Source of the DNA: Tribonema minus
Lineage: Eukaryota > Sar > Xanthophyceae > Tribonematales > Tribonemataceae
Assembly: GCA_017506865.1 (NCBI GenBank)
Contig: JAFCMP010000035.1
Span: forward strand, 558,001 to 622,000
Direction of reading: 5' to 3'
Length of the DNA: 64,000 nucleotides
Part shown: piece by piece, positions 33,701 to 46,900 of the stretch
Layout of the letters: each line of letters opens with the position of its first letter
How positions within the stretch are numbered: the first letter of the stretch is position 1
Notes under the pieces: generated by a model
The model's database searches: none
Told to the model about the DNA's origin: nothing
Seen by the model: only the letters and a program-made list of their open reading frames with translations
Position numbers and translations under genes: made by a program

Positions 33701-36700
33701 GAAGTCAGTGTGTGCTTCGGTGCACGGTGTGCCCTTTGAGGCATGCAGGCTCGCAGGCAACTTCAACGATGAGCATTCTGCTTCCACTTTAGAGTTTTAC
33801 TAAAATACTCCGAAGCAGCAGAGCGCGCTCAAATTATTTCGAAAGTAGTGGAACGGGCTTGGGGTCGGTATCACGTGACCTTGAAACGCTTGATGTTATA
33901 TTACTGGCATCGCCATGCCTTGCGAAAAGGACTTCACAAGGCGTGATTGTACTTCGACATGTCATGAGTACGCTTCAAATCTGTCGCACCTGTGCAGCTC
34001 CTTGAACCTCTCGCGCTCAGCGGCGCCCTCGTCAATGAGCTCCACCGTCCTGTAGGTAGGCATGCATACAAAGCACCGACATGGCAGCAAGGCAGCGACG
34101 CATGGGTCGAGCTCAAGGGCACTGTCAGCGTGTCATCATGGCAAGTCGTGTCGATGCTAGGCCCACAGCTTCTGCCTTGATGCGGATGTGTCTGAACAGC
34201 GGGCGACGCCTGAGCTCCACCGCCCCGTAAGGTGCATATGTGAAGTAGCGGCACGTCAACAGACCCTAACCCTACCCCTTGCGCGCATGCTGAGCGCAAC
34301 AGCCCTGTCAGGATGTCACAAGCACGCCCCTTACTGCAGTTCTTGTTTGAAGAGTAGGTAGCGTGGGAGCTGCACGTTATGCTACTATGCCCAGGAAACA
34401 ACCCTCCTCGCGAAGGATCTGAGATGCTTGCTTCAAAGAGCTGAGATGCTTGCTTCAAACATCAATTTAGTTTGAACGTCCTGGATGCGCATCGATCTTG
34501 ATTTTGTCGTCACGTGCCTCAGTATTTTCACATTCCCCTTGAGCGTCGCATACCGCTGCTGCAAACATGGGCACACGGCTGCATCTGATGAGCGCAGTCG
34601 ACGCGCATGCTGATGTGTAGCGATAGGAGAGCACGCCAAGTGCATCAGCTGCGCACACTCGCTGCACGTACGCAGTGACTTCTGGGTGTCAGGTTCCCTT
34701 CCAGCACACCCGCATGCAGCATGGAAACATATGCGGTACATTCATTGGTTGCAGGAAAACGCTACAGGAGCTATGCCGACACAAAGTCGCATAACCACTG
34801 CTGGCCTGATGCGCAGAGTTCTTGAGACATACATATAAATATGACACCAGGGTTGGCCGTAGCACTCACCGCTTGTCTAGCCGCTCGAGGCCCTGCGTGC
34901 AGCAGTGCACAGCAAGTGCAAAACAGCGATCAACAGCAGTGCATTAATTGAGACCAAGAGTGCGTCACACTGCCATACATAGAGTGGGTGTCATATGAGG
35001 TTGATCTAATTACGGAAGCAAAACTTGGTCGCGCTGAGACCGCGACCTACTTGAGGCGAAGACCCTGGTGCAGGCCTAGGGCACGGTTCCCTCTTGCTGC
35101 ATGTACATTGCATGCATACATGGTGAGATGCTCGGCTCAGACGTGGTAGCAATACCAGCATGACATTGCGGTACCCTGGAACTGGCAGTGGCACTGCAAA
35201 TCAGAATTCATCTGATGTTGAAGAAGGCAGGCAGCGAGTCGCAGGGTTTAAGAAGCCGCCAGCAGCAGGGCCACGTGCTTCCGGTGCACAAACTCCGGTA
35301 AAACAGGGGACAGGCCCGCTGACGTTGTGAAAGGGTGTTGCAGGCTTGCTCGCTACGGGTACAGGTACCTCGAGTGCGCTGGATGTCGATGGAAAAACCA
35401 GCAGCATCCTAGTGGCATAAACATCATGCAGGTCCAAAGATGTGGGCAAGAGGTCAGCGCAAGAGGGTCAAGCACTCTGGTTTATTGACCGCTCATACCC
35501 CAGCTTGTCCTGACCCCAATCCTTGTCCTAACCCGATCTGCAATGCGGTCACTTGGTTTTGACCCTGTATCACCAGTGGTGCCAGGGGTAATATGGTTCC
35601 ACCATGGTTCAACCAGCCACTCAACACATGTGTTGAGCGCCAAGCGCCGACACGGTGTCAACACAGTTTGAACAAACGCAAAATACACTTGTATGGCGCG
35701 CACTGCATGCGTAGGCTGCACAGCCTGTACCTCACGTCTAATCTGATCAAAGCCAAGTCCTATTTCTAAAACCACCTCTCCTTTTTGGGGCAATGACAAC
35801 AACATGCGATTGCCCACACTCTTCCTGCGCATTTGTGTACCACACCAATGCAGGCGGCAACCCGCTTTTGGACCAGCGTGTAGCGTTCAATTTGCATACA
35901 GGAGGCATGTGCCGCATGCTTTGACATGTCAACAAACAGTACCTGCTTGGTGAAGAGGGTGTAGGCCCCCAAGCCGCAGTTCGCCGCGAGCTTCATGTTA
36001 ATGGCGGTTTCGCCTGTGCACAGCACACACACACACGGCGCGGAAATCGTGAGTCATGAAGCGCGCCTGCTGATGCCCGGGACGTACCAGCAGGCTTTGA
36101 GCCTGTTTGTAGCGAAGGGCAACAGATTTTGCGCCAACTGAAAGTGACCGTAAGCCTGACTGCATGAGCCGCAATCTGCACTCTCAGACTGCAGTTGCGG
36201 CTACGAGGGCTGGACTGACCGGCCGTAACAGCAGTTTCGTACGGAGAGTCAGCCTCGATGATAACATATAGTCATGTTTGCTTCAATCACCCGCTTGGGA
36301 CAGAGTGTGTCTCGTTTGTTGAGGCGCACCAGTGCCTTCGACGCTTGCCTCACGACTCTCCTACTTGAGTACACCTCTGTGTATGCTTCTGTTGAGCACA
36401 TTTCTGATCGCTTGAAGCTGCAATAGCTGGGCCATCGCCGTCACGTTTCAGACCGCGTGATACAATTCCTGTCAAGACTGGAATGCATCTGACGGGAGAC
36501 CATCACAAGTGTTGTCGGGACACCAGCACTTTTCAGCGCATTGGAGTGGCAGGAATATCACTTGAAGAGGGGGCCTGGGGAGGGGGGGGGGGGGGGGGGC
36601 TGCTGGTACGATTCGTGCAATATTCAGATTCTATCGAGTTAAGTTATAAATCCCGTGCTCACCACACCACCATTCAGCCAGACAACGCGTGAGCAACAAC

Positions 36701-37903
36701 CTGCTCAACTCCATCACAACATGGGATTAAACGGTCACTTAACGCTCACCTGTGACCGTAGCGGGAGGCGCGGGCAACGAGTGCAGAGAGGGCACCCTGG
36801 AGTCGCCCTGCGACGACGAGACCGCCGACGCAGACGCTGCGCGCGCATCAGCAAAGGCAGCGCACGGCATCGGGGTGCATGTTGGTACGCATTTCGTTCA
36901 GTTCGAGTAAAAGTTGGTGTACTGAACCGCACCGTCTGTCCTGCCGAAGTACGTAGGGCGAAAGTCATGGGCTGGTGCTCACACCGCTGCAGTGCGCGCG
37001 CGCGCGTGCGAGTCAACGTGCAAGGACTCCGGCTGGTGCCAGCATCGCACGTGGCTCCCACACATTCGCTGCGCCCTGGAATGGGCTGGTGTTGGCACAC
37101 ACACGCCGGTGACCATCTTAAAACAGCGCGGGTAAAAGCAGCATTTGACTTCTCAGCACGTCGTGACACTGGTGGCGGTGTAGGTATTCAAGGCAATGCA
37201 CTCAAGGCGCTGATGGCATGGCGTCGCTGCAAAGATTAACCTAACCCACCCGTCAGCGTGCCGGAGTCGCATGCCGTCATGCAGTGCAGCTGCGTGAGCT
37301 TGAGGGCGACGACGACGTCCTGCGCAGCGCATTCAAGGCATCACAAAGCAGAGGGCGTGAATGAGCGTAAACGCAGCACGATGAATGAACACTGAGGAGG
37401 GGATTGCAATCGGCTGTGCGAGGGCTCACTGCGAGGTAGCGGAAGCACTGGTACGGTTGAGTGCCAGGATGGCTTGTGTGACGAGGCTTGAGGCATGGCA
37501 TTGCTAAACCCTGGATCTAAGGCACGAAAGGGGGGGGCGATATGGGGCAGTGCCAGCTCAGATGCCATGTCCACCGAGAGGCAACGGGCCAACAACAGGA
37601 GTGCCGCCCTTTGGTGCATGCAAGGCCGCGCGTTGGGGGGTGTGGGGCATGCTGCGGGCAGTGCGCAAGTTCAGGAAAGGCGTCGTGGTGCATGCAGGGG
37701 CTCTGCACGGGTATATACTGGGTGGTGAACTGCTAAATTGCAGCCACCTCAATTTGACACGCGCCGGCTACAATGGACAGCATGCTGGGTCAAGGTGGGA
37801 GCGGGGTTTAGGGCTAGGGACTTACCAGGTCGTTGAGCTTGCGCTGCTTCTCGAGCTGGAAGGCTGTTATCTCTGTGGCCGTCTGAGACAGATCCTTGTC
37901 AAT
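30722..37903 (-). other. CFAP44: CFAP44 exon block 6: C-terminal coiled coil
   Basis: Exons 37903-37826, 37319-37250, 36013-35943, 34892-34870 (23 nt), 34049-33990, 33557-33476, 32611-32540, 32273-32146, 31721-31663, 30904-30722. Conserved parts are ITAFQLEKQRKLNDL, DVVVALKLTQLH, YTLFTKQ/GLERLDKR, MLKFGQLIDLEVLDRV, TGENTALLT, FQLEKELN and RLKSLVRLQAKELDAM. The protein ends with a Pro/Ala-rich tail, AAAPRAVFESA. The last junction is out of phase if the consensus donor at 31662 is used; an AAC/GTCGGC donor a few bases earlier would restore phase. Confidence 0.85.
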
Positions 37904-40900
37904 CTGCAGCAGTGGGCAACGGCAGAGGGGCATCGGGGGCATGCGGACAAAGGCCTGAGGACATAAAATCACAAATGAGCGTAATGGCAGCGGATCCGAT
38001 AGGGTCAAGAGTGCACGCTCTCACAGCAGCATGGCTGGTCGCTGAGCCGAATTCCACAGTGTGGAATTTGTGACAACGCTCCATGCTGAGCAAGAACTAA
38101 TGTTGGTTTGCGGTCTTGACCGCGCCCTGTCTCGTCTCTGCGGCCACCTGTGACTTAAGGTAGATCTGCGGGTACGTCAGAAGGTGTGCGCTCAGGCTAG
38201 GAGGGCATTTGTAGGACAAGGAAAATACACAAAACATCCATCAGGGAACGAGCGGCGACACACCAGACTTCATGAGAGGGGGCGTGGGTCAGCCGTTGTA
38301 CTTCTAGCAGCAGCACTGAAGCGGGCTGAGACGGCAGCGGTGGCTGCAAACGCAGTAGTGGGGCCTACAAGCAGCAGCAGGATAACTACAACCTGACCCT
38401 AACCCTAGCCCTAACCCTACTAGTCGATGCAGCCCATCAGCAGTAGCAGCAGCAGCAGCAGCCTTACTGTACCTCTCCAAGCGCTTTGACTCAACCGTCA
38501 CCTCTACCATATCATACGATAACTGCTGACCTGTTTCTGGCGAGTGGTCTGCCGCTCCAGGGTCCTGCGCAGATCCTCCATGTCGCGCTGGACCTCCTGG
38601 AGGCCCTCGTCCTGATCAAGACTGCAGACGACGGCGAGCAGCAACGGTCGCTCTGCAGTCAGTGCTCGCATTAGGTTAATGCATATGCCTTGCAGCGTGC
38701 TGTACAGTGCATTCGCTGGTGCGCTGGTGCTCATGCTCTCAGGGTGCAGGCTGCTGCATGTGATTAAACAAGGAATGCATTGGGCGCACGACCCAACCTT
38801 GGAGGGTTTGATCAGTTCAAGTCTGCAAGTACCGCGCGTTTGCTTTGCGTTGGTGAGACTACCACTAAGGCGCTGCATGGACCACCGGGGTACCGCATGC
38901 CGCTACAACAGGCGGTGAAGCCCCCAGTAGCATTGAATACTCCTGAGAGCATCGTCGGTTCACTGCCAAATGCCCTGCACGCTGTAGCACGCGCATGGTC
39001 AGGAGTAGCCGCGTGTTGGCGTAGTCACCACTCCATACGCTCTGAGGCTTCGCCGTCGCTGAGACATGGAAGGTCAGCATCCGATGTGCGCGTTGAGTAC
39101 AGACTATTGAGCACCGCACTAGGGTCCAGTGCGCTACAAAGAGTGGATGGGCGGTGCCTTCTGCCATCTTGCCACGCCTGTTCGCGCACGCCGCAATCAT
39201 ACGTTCACTTCACTGCTTGACCCCTGAACACGCTGTAACACGCAACGATCCTGATCCCGAGTGCTTCGATAAGCGAGCCATACTTTGCCGAAGGCAGGTG
39301 CCGATAACTCAGTACTCCCTTGTCACGTCATGAGAACAAATCAAAAAATTGTAGAGCTCTAGGCGACAAGGTGTGGCTAGCCATCAAATTGAACGCCTTC
39401 CACCAATGACCGTGGTCGCCGCTGCTGCAGCAATGGGCCACAAGTCAAGCAGTGCCATCATTATAGTTTGAAGCCAGCAATGATCCTGCAACAAGTGCTT
39501 ACTTGAGCAAGCCGCACTTTGCCTCAAGGCAAGTGCCAGCAACTTAGGAGTCCCTTGTCACATGTCACATCACCCGCTGAAAAACATGTTTCTATGATCG
39601 TCAGCGTCACGCACCGTTTCTCTCTGAGCTGCAGGACTTGATCGTAGACGGTAGGGTCACAGCCCGGGGGGCACGCGTCGGTCACCTCCTCCTCTTCTTC
39701 CCCCTCGCTCAGCTCGTCATAATCTTCCTCCTGCGAGTTCCGTTTGCGTGAATTCACAACGCCAATGAGCTGAGGGTTTACGGTCAGGAGGGTTAGGATT
39801 AACAATTTGGGGTAGCTAACCCTAAATCCACAATGTTGAGGCTCATGAACTGCATCAGGTCTGAGAGCACTTGCAGATAATGATGGGTCGCCTGTGGCAC
39901 GATGGCCTGGCTTGAGCACGAGTGCAAAACAGTACAATTCAAACAAGGTAGGTGGCATGCACTACGCACCAGCCCCCCTCCCCCCCCCCCCCCCTCCCGC
40001 CTTATGTTTCACAATTCTGCCTGCCCCACGATGACCGTCCGCGTCTAGACCCATCAGAACCGCACCAGCATGCGAGGTGCCTCTGACTCCATGACTGCAA
40101 GGCGCCACACAGTCCCTCTTGGACATGACCTGCTTCATACCACCGCCCCTTCACCATAAAACGGTTTCACAGCCGCGCCCTTGTGCAAGTGGCTGATGGG
40201 GATTGAGCTTGTTGAGGCGAGCACGGCGTGTGTTGGCGGTGCATCGCCGATCGAGCGCGCGCGCGCAAGCCGCTGCGCTGCCCTCTTGATCTCAATGTCG
40301 CCCCGTCAAGTTGTTTGCATAATCCCATTAGGCCGATGCAAGACTGCTCCTGCCACAGCAATGCTGGCCCCTGGGGGTGGTGCCCGCGTGAGCCCTAGCA
40401 AGAGCCAGGGTGAATACTGACAGATGTGCATGTCTCCGCTTGGCACTCGCTGCTTCGACGGGCATGCGGGCCTTAGTTGGTGTAAATGCCACTAAAGCGC
40501 TTCTTGCAGCTGCTCAGAACGAGCATGGGTGTCAATGCGGCGTGCGTCAAGTGCCGTGCCCACGCCATGTGAACGTCAAGTACAGCCCAAATAAAACTGG
40601 AGTACTTCAGGAGCCGGTCAACATAAGCTGTATGCATTAGGATGCAGCATGAGGCAGTGAGTCATGGGCATTTCAGGCATATACCAAAGACGTCCGCACT
40701 CGTTTCCTGCCGACTCAGACAAGTCAAGTTGCTGCCAGCGCCGAAACGCAACTGGTAGTCATTATTGCCAAGTGTGGCAGCTGAAGCGCCAGTGGCTGAG
40801 CAGTGAGTGCGAAGGCATACACGTAAGACATCAGCTCTTGGTAGTCTGTGCGGTCGGTCTCCACAGAGAGCTGCCGCAGCTGTGCCAAAAGCCGGCGCTT

Positions 40901-43900
40901 GCTTTTGCAATGCCGCACATGCCTTGCGGCTGGCTGGCAGGCGCTTCCGAAGCGTCACTCGCCACAGCGTCTCGCACAGACGATACTATGTCGAGCACTG
41001 ACGCGCACGCTCACCTCGCTCTCCGCGTCGCTGGCGTTCTCCTGCGCGTCGTCGGCGTCGCTCAGAAGCTTCTTCCTGGCGCGCTTGATGCGCCGCTTAA
41101 AGATCTGCGCGACGGCGACGCGGCGCGCAGAAGGGGGGTATATGTGCGGCATGAGCTGGGGGCGTGCTGGGCACTGCTGCGCGAGCGCTGTGCGCGCGCA
41201 GGTCGGGGCTAGCACAAGAACGCGCAGGCGGCGCTTAGGGTTCGCCGTGACATGCTGTGATAAAGTCCTGGAACAACGGCGGGCTCACAAGACAGGTCTC
41301 TTCTGGAGAAGACACGCCACCGCGTCAGCGTGTGAGACGCAAGCGACCAGATGCATCAGAACTTCCCATCATCATGTCCCACTAGTGCAATGAACTGCAA
41401 CTCTGGTTTTGATGTTGAGCTCCTTCAAGCAGCTGCAAGGGTATGCGTGCAGGTGAATTGAGGTCGCAAAGTCACGGTGGGGATTCTGGCTGTGGAGTTT
41501 TCATTGAAATTCCATAAAGGTACATGCTTCTTTGAAGTATATTGTCTGGCTCGGCAGCAGGTACCACTTGCATACATACACACGCAATAGACGCGTCATC
41601 ACAACAGCGCTGCGCTTGCCTTGAGCAGCTGCGGGTGGAAGGCGTGGCTGTGAGGCACCATGGCCAGGAACTCCGCCATGATGCTGCCCTCTTTCGCTTG
41701 CCAGGCCTGCGCCAGTAGACCGCATGGCAATCAAACACAGGCGGTACAACACGTGAGCAGGAGCCGTTGCATGAGGGAGGCAAAGTGATTGGAGTTCCCT
41801 GCATCAGTACAACACGTGAGTGAGGAGCACTGGCAGTCATTACATCAGCGATGGCAAAGTGACTGAAGTTTGCTGCATCAGTAAGCGCTGAAATCGCAAC
41901 TGCGCCGTGGAAAGACAGAGTGCAATAAAGCCCGCCGAGCTGCATCAGACTCTGGACTTCTCTTAGGGCAAGCCTGACTAAGGTGCCGCTGTACGCAGGG
42001 CACAGTAGCGCAGATACGAGACGTGTCATGCCGCGTAGCTGATGCTTGCACATGTGCAAGGGGGTGCAGATGATGCGAGTCGCCCCTCCATACTCACTGA
42101 ATCAAAACACTCAGTGAACGCCGTCAGCCTCCGCTGTTGCCACGGATGGGCTTCTAGGCAATCACGCTGCCATTGGAATGGGTTCTGAGGCCCTGCAACG
42201 CATGCGGGCATACCACGCAATGTAACTAGGCAGTGGGCTGCCAACCTAATCGTACCTCCAAGCCTAACCGGGTAATGACCTCAAACTTGGTCCTCGAATG
42301 GTATAACGCCTTCAACGACGACGATGGCGGCGCGCACGTGGCACGCATGGCGCACGGCGCTGACCGCATGCACACACAATTCAATCGGCCTCTTGACTTG
42401 AACATATAATTAAAACGGCCTCCCAACTTGAGCACACAATATGAACGGCCTGTCAGCGTGAACACGCGTGTACATGTACATGTACACACACAATTTACAC
42501 GGCCCCTCAGCTTGCAAGCACACTTAAAATGGCCTTTCAACTTGAGCACACAGAAAAAACGGCTTTTCAACGTGAATTGTGTACTCTCAAGGGCCGCGGC
42601 CACAACAACAAAGAAGAGGGCACGCGCCGTACCTCGAGCTCCACGCGCTTGGCCGCGAGCTTGGTCTGGCACTCGGACATGGCCTCCACCACCTCCGTCT
42701 TCTCCGCGCTCGCCTGCGCCGCAGGGGAATCGACGCCGTAGGTGCACAGCAGAGAGAGTGATGAGGCGCCAGTGCCGTTTTGACGGCTCCCTCGTTTCTG
42801 AAGTAAGAATCTACTGAAGCCCAATCTCTAGTTAAACTTGGTTTCGTCCTATCCCAAAGGTAGACGATCATTGTCCACAAAGGACGTGTATGCAGCGAGG
42901 CAGGCATGCTTGCGCGGCACAGAGTTGCATGTGTGCGGGGGGATCGTTGCTTGCGGGGACACAAGGCCGCACAGACTGGCCCCTGACGCCTCGGCCAGCT
43001 GCGCGCCCGCCTGCGCTGCGGCGGTGAACACGCGCGATAGCGCTTTTGCACTGGCGCTTTTGGGGGCAGGATCTACACACGTCATTCAGGCACGACCAGC
43101 CAACTGGTGCTTTCGGGGACACGATACACACACATCATTCTGACGCAACTTCAACAGTTACTACCGCCTTGCCTTGGCGAGCTTCTTGGCCAGCGCGGTG
43201 TCCTTGGCGTCAAAGGCCTTGAGCACCTCGAGCTCCTGGCGCAGGACCAGCAGGCGCAGCTCGCTCGCCTGGAGGTCCGCCGCGACGCCCACGCGCTCGC
43301 GCCTCAGGTCGTAGACGGCCTGCCGGTAGTGGTGAGAGCACGCAGAGAGGTATACAGTGAGTGGAAGGAGTCACAAGTGAGTGAGGCACGAGAGGTCCGC
43401 CGCGACGCCCACGCGCTCGCGCCTCAGGTCGTACACAGCCTGCCAGCAGCGGTGCACCACGAGGGCACGCAGAGGGGCATACGGTATGTTTCAGCGTGTT
43501 TGCTTGCGCCTCAGGTCGTAGACGGACTGTCAGCAGTGGTGAGAGCACGCGGAGAGGTATACAGTGAGTGGAACGAGTAACGAGTGAGTGAGTCACGAGA
43601 GGTGCCCAGGCTGCTGAACGTGTTTGCTCGCGCCTCAGGTTGGCCTGTCAGCGGTGGTGTGCCACGAGAGCACGCAGAGGGGCATAGGTGAGTGGAGCGA
43701 GTGACAAGTGAGTGAGGCACGAGAGGTGCGCAGTCGGCTGAACGTGTTTGCTCGCGCCTTAGGTCAAAGGTGGCCTGTTGCTATTGGTGCGCCACGAGAG
43801 CATGCAAAGGGGTATCGAGTGGCTTGACGCATTGCCGTGCGCCCCCAGTCGTAGACATAGCCTGTCGGTAGCGATGTCGAGTGCAGAGGTTGCCGTGGGT

Positions 43901-46900
43901 CGACGCGTTTGCCAGTGCGTCGCGTCGTTTTTGGCCTGTCAAAGGCATTTGTAGCGATTTGCCAGAGAGGTGTGCAGTGCTGCGGCGACATGCACATCGT
44001 AGAGCTGGTCTATGTGGCACGCTTTCAGACTGGTGAATGTTATTGCTTACGGCACTTTGAAGCACGTCGCAGCGAGGGCAGTTTCCACCAAAGTCAGTGC
44101 TCTGCGCTCATGCCGGCATATTTGCCGTAACTGTCAAGCATACAAACGGCGATGCAATCCAATGAGCATGTAATTGCCATATGCTTCGGCAAAGTTGAAA
44201 GCTTGCCGGCAGTGCGAGATGATTGCGGACAAGAAAACACCGTCTTGTCACTGAGAGCAGCTGAAAACATCGGCGCGGCTGCTGATATTGCACCCGAGTT
44301 AGAGGGCAAGCCTACGTCACTTCTGTTTAAATCAAACTAGGCAGTGCCAGGCCCACTGATGCGGTCGCTACACAGATCCACCACAACGCACTCGAACTTC
44401 GATGCGAAAACTTGAGGCATATTTGCAAAACACAGAACGCAAACCAGAAAGAATTCCATAGTGCCCCGTGCGGCGCACCTCGTCGAAGGCGACGACGTTC
44501 TCCGACGTCTTGGCCAGCAGCGCGCGCCGCTCCTCGCGCAGCAGCATCAAACTTGAAGTTTGTTTTTGAAAACATGAACACAATGCTAGAAAACATTTAC
44601 CTCATCGAAGGCGACGACGTTTTCCGAGGCCTTGGCCAGCAGCGCGCGCCGCTCCTCGCGCAGCAGCATCAAACTTGAAGTTTGTTTTTGAAACCATGAA
44701 CACAACGCTAGAAAACATTTACCTCATCGAAGGCGACGATGTTTTCCGAGGTCTTGGCCAGCAGCGCGCGCCGCTCCTCGCGCAGCAGCATCATGGCGGC
44801 GCTTGCCTCCTCCTCCTCCAGCGCGCTGCGCTTGTCTGCAGGACCCAAGTGAACAACATCGCGGCACGCGTTCATCAAGCAGTGTGGACGCTCACAGCTC
44901 CCACACGCACAGTCTAGGCTAGGGCGGTATTGGCGGCCTCCTCTCTGGCTGAAGGGTATAGAGTGTGCACAAGGCGGGCCCGCGCGTGACAGGCTTAAAT
45001 TGCCTGTGTTGGGCCGCTTCAGTGGCGTCGTGGTCACCATCTTTCAAAAAGCATTGCCCGGCGGCATCAGACGCGCAATAGTGCGGGCGGCCTCGCCGCA
45101 CGAGCATCTGACGGCAGCTGCGCGCGCCGCCACCGGCATCTTCAGGCATGCTGATGACGTCATCAGCAGCATCACCACCGGGTGCTTGTGCGCTGATTGT
45201 CAGCGTCAGCCGATAGTACAACTTCAACTTGACACATTCATGTATCCAACCTCAACTCCAACTTCAAGATCTAATGCGTCAAAGCTCGCGCCAACGCCAT
45301 CAGTTCACAAAGCGTCAGCGCCACCTTCAGCAGACGCCGCAGCGCCCCTGACGGCCGCCAGCGACGCGATGATGGCGGCGGGGTTGTCGATCGCGTTCGC
45401 GGCGGCGATGGCCGCCTCCACGCTGATGGCGTCTTCGGGTTCCGCATCTTCGTCCGTCGCCTCGGCCATCGTCCTGCTGCTCATGCTCTTCAGGACTGCC
45501 GTAGAGTTGAAGTTCAAGTTCGAGAGCATTGATCAGCACGTGGGTGGCGGACTTCTGGACGGGCTCTAGGGGCACATGTCTGTTGAATCAAGTGTGGTGA
45601 GGGGTGTGAGGTGCCACTGATGTGCACTCTCTGGGCCCTGAGCGCGGCGCTCGCGAGCATGCAACTGTTTGCTTGCGTTCGTGTGCTCTGAGTCGGTGTG
45701 CTTTGCGGTACTTGTACCCGTGGAATCCGGCAATTGCACCCCAGTCATTTAGCTCGTAAGCCATGCTTGAGGTCTGCAGCTTGCGGCCACGGTCAACGCA
45801 GATGCGCTGGCGCTGGTGCAGCTGAGAAGGCAGATAATATGGCAGCACACATAGTGAGATCTGGAACTGCGGACGAGGGAGCTTTTATTCCTTCAACCGT
45901 AGTGTTGCATTGAGCGAGCTTCCACATTCCTCAAAGCCTTTCTTGCTTGCACGATCGAGGGCCGTTGTAACAGTCAAAGCGGGCCTGGGACTTTGCATTC
46001 TCCATGATGCAGTCGTGTGCGCTCAGTTTAGGTGCTTTTGCACCCACTACCGCCACATCTCAGCGGACTGGCGCGGTGTTCCACGCGCGACTTGCTACAA
46101 CGACGGCGTACCTTTAGGCGCGCGCAGAGTGGGTGCACGAGGCGATGCGCTCGAAGTCGCATCGGCATCAGCTCCTGCACCACCACCAGAACCGGCGCTT
46201 GCCTTCTCCAGAGCTGCAACCTGTGCAGGTGGGCCAGGAATGCAGGCACGGTCAGCAGCATTGCCGCCGGTTGGGTGTACTGTTGACAGTCTGACAGTCT
46301 GAGCATTCGGGTCTAGACCTCTTGGTCTGAACAAGCAGTTCCTTGGTCTAACACTGCAACGCAGCATCACAACAACAAGTCGCGTCAAGACACTGCTCAT
46401 AGGGCTGCGAGATGGCGTAAAGTGGGTTGCGGTGACACCCCAAAGATAGGCGCAGCGAGAGACCATCTCTCTCACCTGCTCGAGCGTTTCATCGTGCGAC
46501 GGCGCGTGCACGCCGACGGTGGCAGTGCCCAGTGCCAGTGCTCCTCCAGCTTTGTCTGCGCCGCCGGTCGCAACGCAGCGCCATCGTCAAGCTCAGAACA
46601 AATGGAAATAGTTGCAGTGCACGTCACCAGTGGTAGTTGCCCATTCTTTCAAGACGCATATCGCCTATTTAGCGACAGGCATACAGGCCACTCTGTGATG
46701 GCGTTTTTCTTTGCACTTTTGCACAACGGTGGGGCAGAGCTCAGCGCTTGCACCTCCGCCGATTACGCCAGGACGGGGGCCGCGTCGGCATTGACGTGGG
46801 GAATGACGGTGGGACAGTGCTCAGCGCTAGCACCTCCGCCTACTGCGCCATAACAAGGGGCTGCGTCGGCAGTGACGTGAGGAATGAGGAGTGTCGTGGC

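Larger units (their letters stand above)
38531..43319 (-). other. CFAP44: CFAP44 exon block 5: core coiled coil and CPPGCD signature, with two GC-AG introns
   Basis: Exons 43319-43173, 42713-42633, 41706-41620, 41104-41015, 40879-40823 (tentative, LRQLSVETDRTDYQELMSY), 39730-39615, 38621-38531. Phases agree only if the first and third exons end at AAG/GCAAGG and AAG/GCAAGC donors. The junction LLK/IFKRRIKRARKK is the conserved family order, which supports the GC donor. The acidic run DYDELSEGEEEEEV and the CPPGCD motif follow. Confidence 0.88.

Noticed and set aside
36750..36807. Candidate CFAP44 exon (GRLQGALSALVARASRYGH in one frame)
   Set aside because: It would shift the frame into 36013-35943; joining 37250 to 36013 directly is in phase and gives the conserved order.
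38130..38172. Possible microexon IYLKSQ in CFAP44
   Set aside because: In phase but unsupported by family order; exons 38531 and 37903 already join in phase.
43160..43168. GT donor just past the GC donor of the CFAP44 KKLAK exon
   Set aside because: It gives phase 2, while the next exon needs phase 0.
45740..45821. Candidate CFAP44 exon encoding LHQRQRICVDRGRKLQTSS
   Set aside because: Good acceptor, but including it breaks phase with the exon at 46112, whereas joining 46112 directly to 45495 is in phase.
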